Shown here piece after piece: positions 63,956-64,000 of a DNA stretch of 64,000 nucleotides; position 1 is the first letter of the stretch, and each line of letters opens with the position of its first letter. Origin of the DNA: Diphasiastrum complanatum (taxonomy: Eukaryota; Streptophyta; Lycopodiopsida; Lycopodiales; Lycopodiaceae). The notes under the pieces are model-generated. The model did not search any database. It worked only from the letters and a program-made list of their open reading frames with translations, and was not told where the DNA came from. The translations under genes were made by a program, and so were the position numbers. Location: contig CM055095.1 in assembly GCA_029204225.1 (NCBI GenBank), positions 19,739,450 to 19,803,449 on the forward strand, read 5' to 3'.

Positions 63956-64000
63956 TGTAAAATTTCAGAGTTTAAGGACTAAAATTGATCTACAAATGAT
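63956..64000 (-). repeat. 5' LTR of copia E, first 45 bp in window
   Basis: Starts TGTAAAATTTCAGAG; 42 of 45 bp match the corresponding part of the 3' LTR (61078-61122). Confidence 0.85.

Larger units (their letters stand above)
61078..64000 (-). mobile_element. Ty1/copia element E, internally deleted, runs off the window
   Basis: 3' LTR (61725-61078), purine tract, RT end plus RNase H, a scrap of protease, gag N-terminus, leader, PBS and the first 45 bp of the 5' LTR. Two internal deletions removed the zinc knuckle region and everything from mid-protease to late RT, including the whole integrase. The cis signals needed for copying by a helper (LTRs, PBS, PPT) are present. Such deletion derivatives can be mobilised in trans, but nothing here shows that it was. 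Confidence 0.9.

Overview
This is a stretch of plant nuclear heterochromatin made almost entirely of nested, decayed LTR retrotransposons. I found no intact host gene. Evidence for a land plant: many Ty1/copia polyproteins, Ty3/gypsy polyproteins of the Tat/Athila type, primer-binding sites matching initiator-Met tRNA (TGGTATCAGAGC and variants) and Asp tRNA (TGGCGCC), purine-rich tracts before LTRs, TG...CA LTR ends with 5-bp target duplications, low GC and long dinucleotide repeats. The species cannot be told from the sequence.

Layout. 1-3165: copia C1 (minus) with its reverse transcriptase deleted, then a GC-rich island. 3690-4785: end of a plus-strand copia and its LTR. 4786-7065: copia D2 (minus). 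7066-8345: plus-strand copia RT/RNase H and LTR. 8786-9845: minus copia fragment. 9846-12910: no genes, two TG repeats. 12911-14716: a gypsy RT scrap and copia H. 14717-19312: plus-strand copia F with LTR and a CT tract. 19313-21072: copia G, split by a 1,353-bp solo LTR with a clean TSD. 21073-21834: copia B3. 21835-32934: copia B1 (minus), split by copia A (23556-29636), the youngest complete element, whose two 735-bp LTRs are almost identical. 32935-34574: LTR scraps and unusual repeats. 34575-43326: gypsy E1 (minus), with LTR, Asp-tRNA PBS, gag, protease, RT, RNase H and integrase, joined at its 3' end to a second gypsy. 43327-45304: gypsy E2. 45305-49378: an LTR, an unassigned segment and copia K1. 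49379-52745: copia L. 53100-57560: copia K2 inserted into K3. 57580-58690: fragments of B-type and other copia. 58729-59397: an unassigned 222-codon ORF. 59636-60055: GA repeat and a 27-34-bp tandem repeat. 60345-60709: a two-exon-like gene fragment. 60977-64000: an LTR split by copia E (minus), an internally deleted element that kept LTRs, PBS and PPT.

The elements do not work together as a pathway. The order of events is insertion, nesting, internal deletion, LTR-LTR recombination and decay through stop codons that mostly look like cytosine deamination. The most interesting unexplained signals are a recurring CACACGTGTG palindrome paired with GTAC in LTRs and leaders of several copia families, a dispersed CGAAGGTT repeat in both untranslated ends of gypsy E1, a cluster of nine CATGCA motifs in one LTR, and two coding-like segments that I cannot assign. 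I did not find a complete new functional system.
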